Of a DNA stretch of 64,000 nt, positions 26,437-35,083 are shown piece after piece (position 1 is the stretch's first letter; the number at the start of each line of letters is the position of its first letter). Position numbers and translations under genes: made by a program. The notes beneath the pieces are model-generated. The model had not been told where the DNA came from. It worked only from the letters and a program-made list of their open reading frames with translations, and searched no databases. This stretch comes from Rhizobium sp. RM (GTDB lineage Bacteria > Pseudomonadota > Alphaproteobacteria > Rhizobiales > Rhizobiaceae), in NCBI RefSeq assembly GCF_013390595.1, contig NZ_JACAWV010000015.1:1-64000 (forward strand), given 5' to 3'.

Positions 26437-27210
26437 ATGAGCTACGAATTACGCCGCCGCTTCTGGGCCGCCGCCCTCATCGTCGCCTTTTTCGGACTGT
26501 GGGAAATCCTCTGCCTCGCGCTGCAGGTGTCCGATCTCGTCCTGCCCCGCCCAAGCCAGGTCTTCGAGACGCTGGTCGATCGCTTTCCGGTCCTCGTGCC
26601 GCATATCATGCAGACGCTTTGGACGACGATGGTCGGCTTTGTGCTGGGCGTTGCCGTCGGCGTCGTCATCGGCGCGGCGATCGGGGTGTCACGCACGGCC
26701 TATGATACGGCCTATCCGCTGCTGATCGGCTTCTCGTCGATCCCCAAGGTCGCAGTCGTGCCGATCTTCGTCCTCTGGTTCGGCTCCGGCTCGGTGCCTG
26801 CCATCCTGACGGCGCTTGCCATGTGCTTCTTCCCGATCGTCGTCAACATCGCCACCGGCCTTGCGACGACCGAGCCGGAACTGGAGGACGTGCTGAAATC
26901 GCTTGGCGCCAGCAAGCTCGATATCCTCTGGAATGTCGGCCTGCCGCGCACCATGCCCTTCTTCTTTGCCTCGCTGAAGATCGCCGTCACCTTCGCCTTT
27001 GTCGGCTCCGTCCTGTCGGAAACCGTCGCATCCAACCGCGGCATTGGTAACGTGATGATGTCGGCCTCGTCCAATTTCGATGTGCCACTGGTCTTTGCCG
27101 GCCTCTTCATCCTCGCCCTGCTGGGCGTAGCTCTCTACGTCGCCTTCTCGCTGATCGAGATACGCGTCACCGGCTGGGCCACCCGCCGTCAGGATTTCAC
27201 TGCCGCCTGA
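26437..27210 (+). CDS. ABC transporter permease, NitT/TauT type
   Basis: A 257-residue permease with about six membrane helices, the first at residues 10-30. The EAA-type loop appears as LEDVLKSLGASKLDILWNV near residue 150. It starts two bases after the ATPase stop and is therefore coupled to it. It forms the channel for the ligand carried by the binding protein downstream. Confidence 0.93.
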   Translation: MSYELRRRFWAAALIVAFFGLWEILCLALQVSDLVLPRPSQVFETLVDRFPVLVPHIMQTLWTTMVGFVLGVAVGVVIGAAIGVSRTAYDTAYPLLIGFSSIPKVAVVPIFVLWFGSGSVPAILTALAMCFFPIVVNIATGLATTEPELEDVLKSLGASKLDILWNVGLPRTMPFFFASLKIAVTFAFVGSVLSETVASNRGIGNVMMSASSNFDVPLVFAGLFILALLGVALYVAFSLIEIRVTGWATRRQDFTAA

Positions 27211-27239
27211 ACATCTACCCAAACCCAACGGAGCCAGAC

Positions 27240-28262
27240 ATGCTGAAGAAACTGATCTCGACTCTTGCGCTAAGCCTTTGCCTCGGCGGTACCGCCATGG
27301 CTGATACGGATATCAAGTTCACCCTCGGCTGGAAGACGCAAGGCTCTGACGCCCCCTTCCTGCTCGCCATGCAGAAGGGCTATTTCAAGGAAGAAGGCCT
27401 CAACGTCACGATCGACCAGGGCGAGGGCTCGGCCGCCACCGTTACCCGCATCATGTCGGGCGCCTACGATGCCGGCTTCGGCGACATCAACGCCATCATC
27501 CAGAATGCCGCCACGAGGCCCGACGAAGTGCCGGTGATGGTCTACCAGCTGTGGAGCAAGCCGCCATTTGCCATCGTCAGCAAGAAAGAGACCAACATCA
27601 CCACGCCGGCCGATCTGGAAGGCAAGAAACTTGGCGGCGCGCAGGGCACGCCAACGACCCGCCTCGTCACCGTGCTCGGTTCGATCAACAAGGTCGACAT
27701 GACCAAGGTCGCAATCGAGAACATGGGACCGAACCTGCAGGAGCCGATGCTGATCAAAGGCGATATCGACGGCGCCCTCGTCTTCAACATCACCAGCTGG
27801 TTTAACCTGATCAACAACCGCCAGGACCCGGCCAAGGACTATAACTGGCTTTCCTTCGGCGATTACGGCCTCGACCTCTATGCCAACGGCATGATGGTGT
27901 CGCAGAAGCTCGTCGAGGAAAACCCAAAGGCGGTGGCAGGACTGGTGCGCGCCGTGAACAAGGCCGCCAAGGAGATAGCCGGGAATTCCAAGGCCGGTAT
28001 CGGCGCCGTGATGGCCTATGACAATCTGGCCAAGGAAGAGCTCGAACTGGCGCGCATGAAATTCTCCTACGAGAACCTTATCGTCTCGCCGGAGGTCGAC
28101 AAGCTCGGCCTGGGTGACGTCGACGATGCCCGCCTCGCCCGCTCGATCGACATCGTCGCCGACGGCTACCAGCTGCCGTCCAAGCCGAAACCGGAACAGA
28201 TCTTCACCCGCCAGTTCCTGCCGGCGCTCGAAGACCGCAAGCTGGTCTACAAGGCCGACTGA
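27240..28262 (+). CDS. ABC transporter substrate-binding protein, NMT1/THI5-like
   Basis: A 340-residue periplasmic binding protein. Residues 1-21 are a clear signal peptide with cleavage after TAMA. The mature protein has the NMT1/THI5 fold (GWKTQGSDAPFLLAMQKGYF at the start of the first lobe), a class that binds pyrimidine precursors, sulfonates, nitrate or other small ligands. It ends the GntR-linked import operon. No thiamine or pyrimidine gene is adjacent, so the ligand remains open. Confidence 0.92.
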   Translation: MLKKLISTLALSLCLGGTAMADTDIKFTLGWKTQGSDAPFLLAMQKGYFKEEGLNVTIDQGEGSAATVTRIMSGAYDAGFGDINAIIQNAATRPDEVPVMVYQLWSKPPFAIVSKKETNITTPADLEGKKLGGAQGTPTTRLVTVLGSINKVDMTKVAIENMGPNLQEPMLIKGDIDGALVFNITSWFNLINNRQDPAKDYNWLSFGDYGLDLYANGMMVSQKLVEENPKAVAGLVRAVNKAAKEIAGNSKAGIGAVMAYDNLAKEELELARMKFSYENLIVSPEVDKLGLGDVDDARLARSIDIVADGYQLPSKPKPEQIFTRQFLPALEDRKLVYKAD

Positions 28263-28280
28263 TCCGCGCAGATGCGCTTT

Positions 28281-28304
28281 GCTGGCCGGAAATATCCGGC
28301 CAGC
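28281..28304 (+). terminator. hairpin after importer operon
   Basis: GCTGGCCGGA (28281-28290) pairs perfectly with TCCGGCCAGC (28295-28304) around AATA. No T tract follows, so it may stabilise the mRNA end rather than terminate on its own. Confidence 0.5.
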
Positions 28305-28497
28305 CTATGAAGAGAGGAACCGGTCGTTCATTCTATTTCGACGTGCGACATGCCAATGATTTCGATGGCTTACAAGGAACGTCAACGGGGTCATTCCTGA
28401 TGCCAGAGAGGAGAGAGTGCGCAATCTCAATGCCTAACATCAAATGTGAGGCCATCTCAGCGTTGCTCAAGTGACCCGCAGCGTCCATAAAGTAGCG

Positions 28498-29103
28498 ATG
28501 ACGCATGATTCCAAAATATTCGTAGGCCTTCGGTCCGCTCGTAAACAACCCGCGTCGGCCAGCGCGGGTTCAGGTCCTCGATGTCAGTGGGACGGGTGCG
28601 AAAAAAGTGGCACCCACCGAGCGCCCGTGGGTGCTGGCGCTGAAGGGCTCTACCTTCTATTCTGTCTGGAACATGTGAAGGACTACAACAAGGGATACAG
28701 CTACACGTCGGCAGCAACGAATGCCGACGTCGCCCGTTATCAAAAAGAGGCGACGACCGGCTCTCGCCGCACGTTCGGAACCCGCGTTGAGGACGCCAAG
28801 GAAATCCCGATACCCTTGACCGAGCGTTCTGGCTCGGCAAAGACCCTTAATGCTCGCAAGGCAGGCACGCCTGGACAGACGAAGTCCGGTCAGCAGGAAA
28901 GAAAACTTAAGCCACTCGAAGCCAAGGCTTTTGAAACACTTGGACTTTCACCTCGCGCTACAGCTGACGAGATCAAGAGCCGTTACAAGGAACGGCTCAA
29001 GATGCACCATCCAGACGCCAATGACGGAGATCGAAATTCTGAGGACGAACTTCGTGCAGCGATTGGAGCCTACAGGATTCTCAAGCTGAATGGCTTTTGT
29101 TGA
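28498..29103 (+). CDS. J-domain protein
   Basis: A 201-residue cytoplasmic protein. The C-terminal 60 residues are a J domain (AFETLGLSPRATADEIKSRYKE, then HHPD near residue 175), which would stimulate the ATPase of an Hsp70 such as DnaK. The N-terminal half has a CxxxxC-HxxxxxxxxxxxFCLEH arrangement (GPRCQWDGCEKSGTHRAP, LLFCLEH), suggesting a small zinc-binding module. Similar short HHPD proteins are common in rhizobia. The ATG at 28498 is preferred over 28471 because it gives the MTHDSKIF start typical of that group; neither has a strong ribosome binding site. Confidence 0.85.
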   Translation: MTHDSKIFVGLRSARKQPASASAGSGPRCQWDGCEKSGTHRAPVGAGAEGLYLLFCLEHVKDYNKGYSYTSAATNADVARYQKEATTGSRRTFGTRVEDAKEIPIPLTERSGSAKTLNARKAGTPGQTKSGQQERKLKPLEAKAFETLGLSPRATADEIKSRYKERLKMHHPDANDGDRNSEDELRAAIGAYRILKLNGFC

Positions 29104-29317
29104 GACGTGTTCGCTGGAATTGTTCTTGTGGAGTTTAACTTCGCAACATCCGGTCCCTGATGATATGCGGGCGGCTGACCAGTTTATCAGAAGCATTGCG
29201 TTCTTACGGCCGCCCACTACGCATATGGCTACGACCACCGCTATTTTGGACATACAGCCTGCAAACTTAAACTGACTAGGCGCGCTGCCAAACAGCTAGA
29301 CACAAGAGGATACGACC

Positions 29318-29548
29318 ATGGCAACAACCCGACGACCGTCCAATCCGAGAGACGCAGCAGAGATGCTGTTCAAGCCAGCGAAGAAGGTCGCAGCGCCGGC
29401 CGTTGAACGGCCTGTAATCCCTAACACCAAGGAGCTTGTATCGTTGAAGATCGACAGCGATGTCCTCGCGCGTTTTCAGGCGGACGGTCCGGGCTGGCAA
29501 GAACGCATCAACGATACCTTGCGAGCTGCAATGAATGTGTCCGATTGA
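29318..29548 (+). CDS. BrnA-type antitoxin-like protein
   Basis: A 76-residue protein whose C-terminal part (LVSLKIDSDVLARFQADGPGWQERINDTLR) matches the ribbon-helix-helix region of BrnA/DUF4415 antitoxins. Such proteins neutralise the ribonuclease toxin BrnT and repress their own operon. AGAGGA stands before the ATG. No BrnT-like gene is visible in the 214 bases upstream, where it normally sits, or just downstream, so this appears to be an orphan antitoxin or stand-alone regulator. Confidence 0.8.
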   Translation: MATTRRPSNPRDAAEMLFKPAKKVAAPAVERPVIPNTKELVSLKIDSDVLARFQADGPGWQERINDTLRAAMNVSD

Positions 29549-29975
29549 GCTCTGGAACGCGAGCTTCGATGTTGTAAAATGCTGTTCTTGTCCTGATCCC
29601 TGGTAAGAAAGCGTGGAGCTAGGGTGATACAATCATTCGTTGATCGCCCTGCTATCGAATTTGGTTTTCGTATCAGATAAATAAATTATCCCATCCGTTC
29701 GGAGACATGCTCCCCTGGGGACGCGGGGAAGACCAACGTTTTGCTTCCGTTCAAAAATACCCTGTGGTGAATGTGTGCGTGAGTTGCCCGGGCAAGAACC
29801 TGGCTTTCGACATCGCGCCCGAGGCTGACGTAATCCATCGCACTTTGTGCGTGGGTCACCGTGACAGTATCCTGCTCGATAATGCGACAAGATTGCTTTT
29901 GGCATAATGAAGCGCTACCCACCAAGCATTAGATCGAGTGCATGGCGCTACGAAACATAACCAGCGCGCCGCAAA
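29549..29975. other. spacer without clear genes
   Basis: About 430 bases between the antitoxin-like gene and the next LysR gene. No convincing gene, repeat or RNA is seen; base composition is lower in GC than the operons either side. Confidence 0.45.
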
Positions 29976-30941
29976 ATGGATATGCACATGGCAAAAACAG
30001 GCAGTCTCTCGGCACAGCTGTTGAACAGGATGCTTGTCAAACTTCGGCTGCGTCATTTTCAGGCCATCGTGAACCTGTGCGATTTAAAACAGCTGGGCAG
30101 AGCCGCAGAGGCGATGCACATCTCTCAGCCTGCCATGTCGCAGTTGCTGGCAGATCTGGAAAACCTGCTGGAAGCCAAATTATTCGTGCGACATGCAAAG
30201 GGTGTCGATCCCACAGCACTCACACTGGAGATTGTCGGCACAGCCCGCCTGATTGTGAAGGCGACCGAGGACGGCGCGGAGCGAATTGCTTCACATCTGC
30301 ACAGCGATGCCAGCATGATACGGATAGCTTCAACGGTAGCAGGCACCGGCGCCATCCTGTCCAAGCTCGTACCCGTATTCAGTGAACAAAATCCGGATAT
30401 CAGCCTACAAGTCACAAGCGTCATCGGAGACACGCTGACGGCAAGTTTTGCCTCTGGCCTGTTCGATCTGGTGTGCATGCGGGAAGGCAATCCGGTGGGA
30501 GATGGATGGCGCTTTTCGCTTATGGTGCCGGACAGGCTCATCGTCATCGCAGGTGCACACCATCCATTGGTCGGAAGCAAGCACATTACCGGCAACGACC
30601 TCGCCGAATGCACCTGGCTTACAAGTCAGATCGCTTCATTAGCGCGAGAGCGTTTCGAGGCTGCCAGCCATCGCTGGGGTTGGACACAGGCCAAACAGAT
30701 CAGGGTGATGCATCGGGGCGTATCTATGCTGCCGTTCATGCTGAACAAAACCGACGCGGTTTATGCTCTTCCGCTCAGTGTCGCGACACCATTGCTCGAT
30801 TGCGGAGCCGTGAAACAGATTCCGTTCGACCTGGGCATTGACGTTCCCGGCCTTGGTTGTGCGTGGCTTCCGGCGAGGCAGACAACCGCGACTGCCCGTT
30901 TCCTCGACGCGGCAATCTCAGAGTTCGGCGTGAGTTTGTAG
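29976..30941 (+). CDS. LysR-type transcriptional regulator
   Basis: About 321 residues with a slightly extended N-terminus; the helix-turn-helix lies at about residues 24-84 (MHISQPAMSQLLADLE). A start at 29988 (MAKTGSL) is equally possible because no good ribosome binding site marks either. The effector domain is normal. It precedes the PQQ-dependent dehydrogenase on the same strand with 284 bases between, so it may regulate that gene, though LysR targets are more often divergent. Confidence 0.9.
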   Translation: MDMHMAKTGSLSAQLLNRMLVKLRLRHFQAIVNLCDLKQLGRAAEAMHISQPAMSQLLADLENLLEAKLFVRHAKGVDPTALTLEIVGTARLIVKATEDGAERIASHLHSDASMIRIASTVAGTGAILSKLVPVFSEQNPDISLQVTSVIGDTLTASFASGLFDLVCMREGNPVGDGWRFSLMVPDRLIVIAGAHHPLVGSKHITGNDLAECTWLTSQIASLARERFEAASHRWGWTQAKQIRVMHRGVSMLPFMLNKTDAVYALPLSVATPLLDCGAVKQIPFDLGIDVPGLGCAWLPARQTTATARFLDAAISEFGVSL

Positions 30942-30995
30942 CAAACGTCATCAGATGCGCGGGACATAACCAACGCTTATATCAGCAGGCGATTT

Positions 30996-31009
30996 TTGAT
31001 TTGGATCAA
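30996..31009. promoter_or_regulatory. FNR/FixK-type box
   Basis: TTGATTTGGATCAA is a perfect match to the FNR/FixK/Anr consensus TTGAT-N4-ATCAA. It lies 217 bases upstream of the quinoprotein dehydrogenase start and 54 bases after the LysR stop. Oxygen- or redox-linked control of the dehydrogenase is inferred; the distance to the real transcription start is unknown. Confidence 0.6.
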
Positions 31010-31225
31010 CTTGGGGCCGGGTCGTAAGTGAGTTGAGCCGACAAACTCACGAACTTGCCGTAAAGCGGCCCTCTTCGCCTGTTCGTCCTCACCACACGGT
31101 CCAGTAGAACGTTTTTCTATCCGCGGCTTCCCGCCTGATGGTCGACTGACTACCGGTGTCCGCCAATCCAACGCGGCAGGTCGGGTATATCCAGCCCATC
31201 TGCCCTCGCACAGTATTGTGTAACA

Positions 31226-33778
31226 ATGAGACCCGAACCTAAGCTTACTCGTGGAGCAGGGCTTCTCCTGCTGCTCTACGCAATTCTGGCGATGCTGACC
31301 GGCATCGCCATACTTTATCTTGGAACCCAGCTCGCTCTCGTAGGGGGATCTCCCTACTACGTCGCAGCCGGGCTTGCCACGTTATCAATTGCCGCACTGA
31401 TTTTCATGCGTAATTCCGGCGCGGTTTGGGTGCTTGGCGCCCTCTCGCTCGTCACCTTCATCTGGGGCCTGTTTGAAACAGGTTGGAATGGCTGGGCAAT
31501 GATCCCGCGTTTCAACTGGATCATCGTCATGGGTCTGCTTATGGCGGCGCTCTGGCCGGTTTCGCGCCGCATTTTCGCGACAGAAACCCGTTCGGTCAGC
31601 AAGCCACTGTATTTCGGCGCGACCCTCGTCGTTCCGGTTTTGATGCTGGTCTGCATCCTCATCCCGATCCTGAACAACCCTGAAGTCCAGCTTGCCAAGG
31701 CGAGCGAACGCCCTTCCGGGACATTCAGCCGTTCCGCTCCATCCAATCCAGGCATCGAAGTGGCTGCGACCCATGATGCTACGAGCTGGACTGCCTACGG
31801 GGGCTCCAACCTCAGCCAGAAATTTTCTCCTGCTGCACAGATTACACCGGCGAACGCCGGCACGATGGTGAAGCTGTGGGAATTCCATACCGGCGATTTC
31901 AAGGGCCCGGACGACAAATACTCTCCTGCAGGCGAAAACACTCCGCTGAAGGTCGGCAACACACTCTACATCTGCACGTCTTCGCAGCAGGTCTTCGCAC
32001 TCGATGCAACCACGGGCGCAGAAAAATGGTTCTTCGACCCCCAGGTCGATCCGGAAGCGCAATTCAATAACGGCACCTCGATTTGCCGAGGTGTTGCCTT
32101 CTACCGCGCGCCGCAGCCGGTAGCCGAGTGCCAGACGCGCATCATCTGGGGCACGATGGACAGCCGTCTGATGGCAGTCGATGCCGAAACAGGCGCACGT
32201 TGCACAAGCTTCGGCAACAACGGTGAGTACGATCTGGCACAGAACATGAACACGCCGGTGAAGGGCTTCGTCGGCGTCACGACTGCCCCGACGATCATCG
32301 ACGGTGTGGCTGTCGTCGGCCACAAGATCACTGACGGTCAGGACTACCGTGCCCCCGCCGGTGTCGTTCGCGCAGTCGACGCAGTCACAGGTCAGCTTCG
32401 CTGGGCATGGGATCTGGGCCGTGAAGACCCGACCGCTCCACTGCAGCCCGGTGAACATTTCACCAATGCAACTCCGAACGTATGGTCGCCGATGGCTGCG
32501 GATGCAGACCTTAACACGGTCTTTATCGGAACGGGCAATGCCTCCGGCGACTTCTTCGGTGCAGACCGCACCGAGCGTGATAACGAATACACCGACGCTG
32601 TCGTTGCGCTCGATGCACGCACAGGCAAGGAACGTTGGCACTTCCGCACCGTCAACCATGACCTGTGGGACTTCGACATTGGTCCGGCGATGAACCTCGT
32701 CGATTGGCAGACACCGAACGGTCCGCGCCCCGCGCTGATCCAGGCAACCAAGGCTGGCCCGATCTTCGTGCTGGACCGTGAGACTGGCGAGCCGCTGGAA
32801 CCTGTCGAGATGTACGACGCGCCGAAGACCCCCGGCGTTCCGGAAGAGTATGTTGCCGAAAAGCAGCCTATGTCTCCCAATATGCCCAACACCGTAGGCG
32901 CTCCCAACAAGGGTGACATGGAAACTTTGACGGAGGCCGACGCGTGGGGCATCTCGCCGTTTGACCAACTCATTTGCCGCATTCAGTTCAACGAAATGCG
33001 CTACGATGGTCTCTACACGCCCCCGACCACCGGCATTGGTTCGATTGGTTATCCGGGAAATCACGGCGGTATGAACTGGGGCGGCGGTGCAATCGATCCA
33101 AACCGTGGATTGATGCTGATCAACAGCGAGCGTCTTCCCTATCAGATCCGCCTCATGCCGCGTGCAGAAGTTCCTGATGCAAAGTCCATCGTCGACAAGC
33201 GTTGGCATAAAGAGAAGTTCATGCCACAGATCGGTCTTCCTTATGCCGCGAAGAAAGAGCCATGGATGGGTCCGTTGGAGATGCCTTGCATCGCTCCGCC
33301 ATGGGGTTATGTCGCGGCACTGGATCTGCGCAGCAAGGACGTGCTTTGGCGTCAGCCGATGGGCTCCGCACAGGACAGCGGCCCGCTGGGAATCAAGACC
33401 GGACTGCCAATCACCGTTGGTACACCGTCGAACGGCGGCCCGCTGGCAACCGGTGGCGGCCTGATGTTCATCGGCGCAGCACTCGACAACTACATTCGCG
33501 CTTACGACAGCCAGACGGGCGAGCTGGTCTGGCAGGAGCGCACAGATGCAGGCGTCAACGCCAACCCGATGAGTTATGAAGTCAATGGCCAGCAGTTTGT
33601 CGTCGCCGAAGTCGGCGGTCATCAGGCGATGGGCACCACCGTAGGCGATGGTTTTGTCGCTTGGGGCCTGCCGCCGGAAGGCTATGCCGGTCCCAAGGTG
33701 ATTCAGTCCAGCGTCATCCTGGCAGGCAATAGCAATGCGGCACCAAAGCAAGGCTCGGCCAACATGGGCGCCGAATAA
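31226..33778 (+). CDS. gcd: membrane-bound PQQ-dependent dehydrogenase, glucose/quinate/shikimate family
   Basis: An 850-residue quinoprotein. About five membrane helices fill residues 10-145 and anchor it in the inner membrane; the remaining 700 residues form the periplasmic PQQ-binding beta-propeller, with repeated tryptophan-docking blades (for example KWFFDPQVD, RWHFRTVNHDLWDFDIGP) and the YPGNHGGMNWGGG segment characteristic of the family. It oxidises glucose to gluconolactone, or quinate/shikimate, and passes electrons to ubiquinone. The symbol gcd is the most likely assignment, but a quinate dehydrogenase cannot be excluded. pqqABCDE follows directly, supplying the cofactor. Confidence 0.93.
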   Translation: MRPEPKLTRGAGLLLLLYAILAMLTGIAILYLGTQLALVGGSPYYVAAGLATLSIAALIFMRNSGAVWVLGALSLVTFIWGLFETGWNGWAMIPRFNWIIVMGLLMAALWPVSRRIFATETRSVSKPLYFGATLVVPVLMLVCILIPILNNPEVQLAKASERPSGTFSRSAPSNPGIEVAATHDATSWTAYGGSNLSQKFSPAAQITPANAGTMVKLWEFHTGDFKGPDDKYSPAGENTPLKVGNTLYICTSSQQVFALDATTGAEKWFFDPQVDPEAQFNNGTSICRGVAFYRAPQPVAECQTRIIWGTMDSRLMAVDAETGARCTSFGNNGEYDLAQNMNTPVKGFVGVTTAPTIIDGVAVVGHKITDGQDYRAPAGVVRAVDAVTGQLRWAWDLGREDPTAPLQPGEHFTNATPNVWSPMAADADLNTVFIGTGNASGDFFGADRTERDNEYTDAVVALDARTGKERWHFRTVNHDLWDFDIGPAMNLVDWQTPNGPRPALIQATKAGPIFVLDRETGEPLEPVEMYDAPKTPGVPEEYVAEKQPMSPNMPNTVGAPNKGDMETLTEADAWGISPFDQLICRIQFNEMRYDGLYTPPTTGIGSIGYPGNHGGMNWGGGAIDPNRGLMLINSERLPYQIRLMPRAEVPDAKSIVDKRWHKEKFMPQIGLPYAAKKEPWMGPLEMPCIAPPWGYVAALDLRSKDVLWRQPMGSAQDSGPLGIKTGLPITVGTPSNGGPLATGGGLMFIGAALDNYIRAYDSQTGELVWQERTDAGVNANPMSYEVNGQQFVVAEVGGHQAMGTTVGDGFVAWGLPPEGYAGPKVIQSSVILAGNSNAAPKQGSANMGAE

Positions 33779-33802
33779 CGGCTCTCTCGAGACGCAATTA
33801 TG

Positions 33803-33837
33803 TTCTCCCGGCCGGAAAAACATTCTGGCCGGGAGAA
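33803..33837 (+). terminator. hairpin after the quinoprotein gene
   Basis: TTCTCCCGGCC (33803-33813) and GGCCGGGAGAA (33827-33837) form a perfect 11-bp stem with a 13-base loop. No T tract follows, so read-through into pqq is possible. Confidence 0.5.
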
Positions 33838-33982
33838 TGGACAATAAGGCTTGCGCTCGGCACTTGAGAAAAGCTAAAGCGCCGGCAAAGCCTACAGTCG
33901 AACCGAGTGCCGCCACTTGTTGGATCGCGGATCTGTCTCGTGACTGCGCTATTCGCCATGTGTTCGGCACATGACGATTTCG

Positions 33983-34014
33983 TGAGGTCCGGTTCCTTTG
34001 GCGAGCGGACCTCA
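33983..34014 (+). promoter_or_regulatory. leader hairpin before pqqA
   Basis: TGAGGTCCG (33983-33991) and CGGACCTCA (34006-34014) form a 9-bp stem about 50 bases before pqqA. It may be a terminator for upstream transcription or part of the pqq leader. Confidence 0.4.
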
Positions 34015-34061
34015 TATATGATGATCGTCGGCTAAGGCCGCGATGAAAAAGGAGTAAGAAC

Positions 34062-34157
34062 ATGAAATGGACATCCCCGAAGTTTGTTGAAGTGAGCTGC
34101 GGCATGGAGATCAACCGCTACGCACCGGCAGACGGCGACGAGCCGGTTCTGTTCTAA
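34062..34157 (+). CDS. pqqA: PQQ precursor peptide PqqA
   Basis: A 31-residue peptide, easily overlooked because of its size. It carries the diagnostic core E16-x-x-x-Y20 (CGMEINRYAPA), whose glutamate and tyrosine are cross-linked by PqqE to begin PQQ synthesis. GGAG at 34051-34054 provides a ribosome binding site for the ATG at 34062. It lies 20 bases before pqqB and heads pqqABCDE. PqqA is expected to be needed in large amounts, in keeping with its own short, well-translated leader. Confidence 0.95.
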   Translation: MKWTSPKFVEVSCGMEINRYAPADGDEPVLF

Positions 34158-34177
34158 TCGTGAAGGGCACGGGATTG

Positions 34178-35083
34178 ATGACCGGTCTCCGGTTTCTCGT
34201 GCTCGGCGCTGCCGCTGGCGGCGGACTGCCACAATGGAACTGCAATTGTTCCAATTGCGCCGCCGCCCGCGACCCTTCCTCAGGACTTTCTGCACAGACG
34301 CAGTCGTCTCTCGCCGTTAGCGTTGACGGTGAGAACTGGGCGATCTTCAATTCCTCGCCCGACATTCGCCAGCAGATCCAGCAGACGCCGCAGCTTCATC
34401 CGAAGGCACTTCGCCACAGTCCAATCAGGAGCGTCGTCATAACCAATGCCGATGTCGACCACATTGGCGGGCTTCTGACGATCCGCGAAAAGCAGGCCTT
34501 CGATCTTTTCTCTACCTCTGCGATCGGCGCTGTGATCGACGCAAACCCGGTATTTCGGGTGCTTGATCCAGCATTCGTCAAGAGACATGCCATCCGGCTC
34601 GACGAAGAATTCTCGCCGTTCGAGGGGCTTGAAGCGCGTATTTTCGCCGTTCCCGGCAAGGTAGCGCTGTTTCTCGAAGAGGGAGAGCCGGAACTTGGCC
34701 TGGAAGGCGAACAGACGATCGGTGTCGAGTTCGTCGCCGGAGGCAAGCGCGCCTATTATATTCCTGGCTGCGCGACGCTGCCTGACTGGCTTTGCGAACG
34801 CATTCGCGGCGCAGATCTGGTATTTTTCGATGGCACGGTCTTCACTGATGATGAGATGATCCGTGTAGGAACGGGCGTCAAGACTGGTCAAAGAATGGGG
34901 CATATGCCCATCACGGGCGACGGCGGCAGCCTTGAGGCGTTGTCGAAGCTTGGAATAGGCCGGATGGTCTATGTGCACATCAACAATACGAACCCGATCT
35001 GGCGCGATGGCGCGGAGCGGGAAGCCGTCAAAGCCGCCGGTTTCGAAGTCGGGCATGACGGAATGGAGATAGACCTTGCCTGA
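34178..35083 (+). CDS. pqqB: PQQ biosynthesis protein PqqB
   Basis: A 301-residue metallo-beta-lactamase-fold protein. The family N-terminus is unmistakable (LGAAAGGGLPQWNCNCSNC), including the zinc-binding cysteines, and the metal-binding TNADVDHIGG motif lies near residue 92. PqqB is thought to hydroxylate the tyrosine of the diamino-acid intermediate. The ATG at 34178 gives the usual N-terminus; a GTG at 34160 would add six residues without a ribosome binding site. Its stop overlaps pqqC. Confidence 0.94.
   Translation: MTGLRFLVLGAAAGGGLPQWNCNCSNCAAARDPSSGLSAQTQSSLAVSVDGENWAIFNSSPDIRQQIQQTPQLHPKALRHSPIRSVVITNADVDHIGGLLTIREKQAFDLFSTSAIGAVIDANPVFRVLDPAFVKRHAIRLDEEFSPFEGLEARIFAVPGKVALFLEEGEPELGLEGEQTIGVEFVAGGKRAYYIPGCATLPDWLCERIRGADLVFFDGTVFTDDEMIRVGTGVKTGQRMGHMPITGDGGSLEALSKLGIGRMVYVHINNTNPIWRDGAEREAVKAAGFEVGHDGMEIDLA

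Noticed and set aside
28310..28470. Possible remnant of a DUF6894-like small protein
   Set aside because: A YFDVRHANDFDG-like stretch is readable, but too short and without the rest of the family pattern.
31385..34114. Very long minus-strand open frame (over 900 codons)
   Set aside because: It lies exactly opposite the quinoprotein gene, has no recognisable domain, and its composition is what the reverse strand of a GC-rich gene gives.
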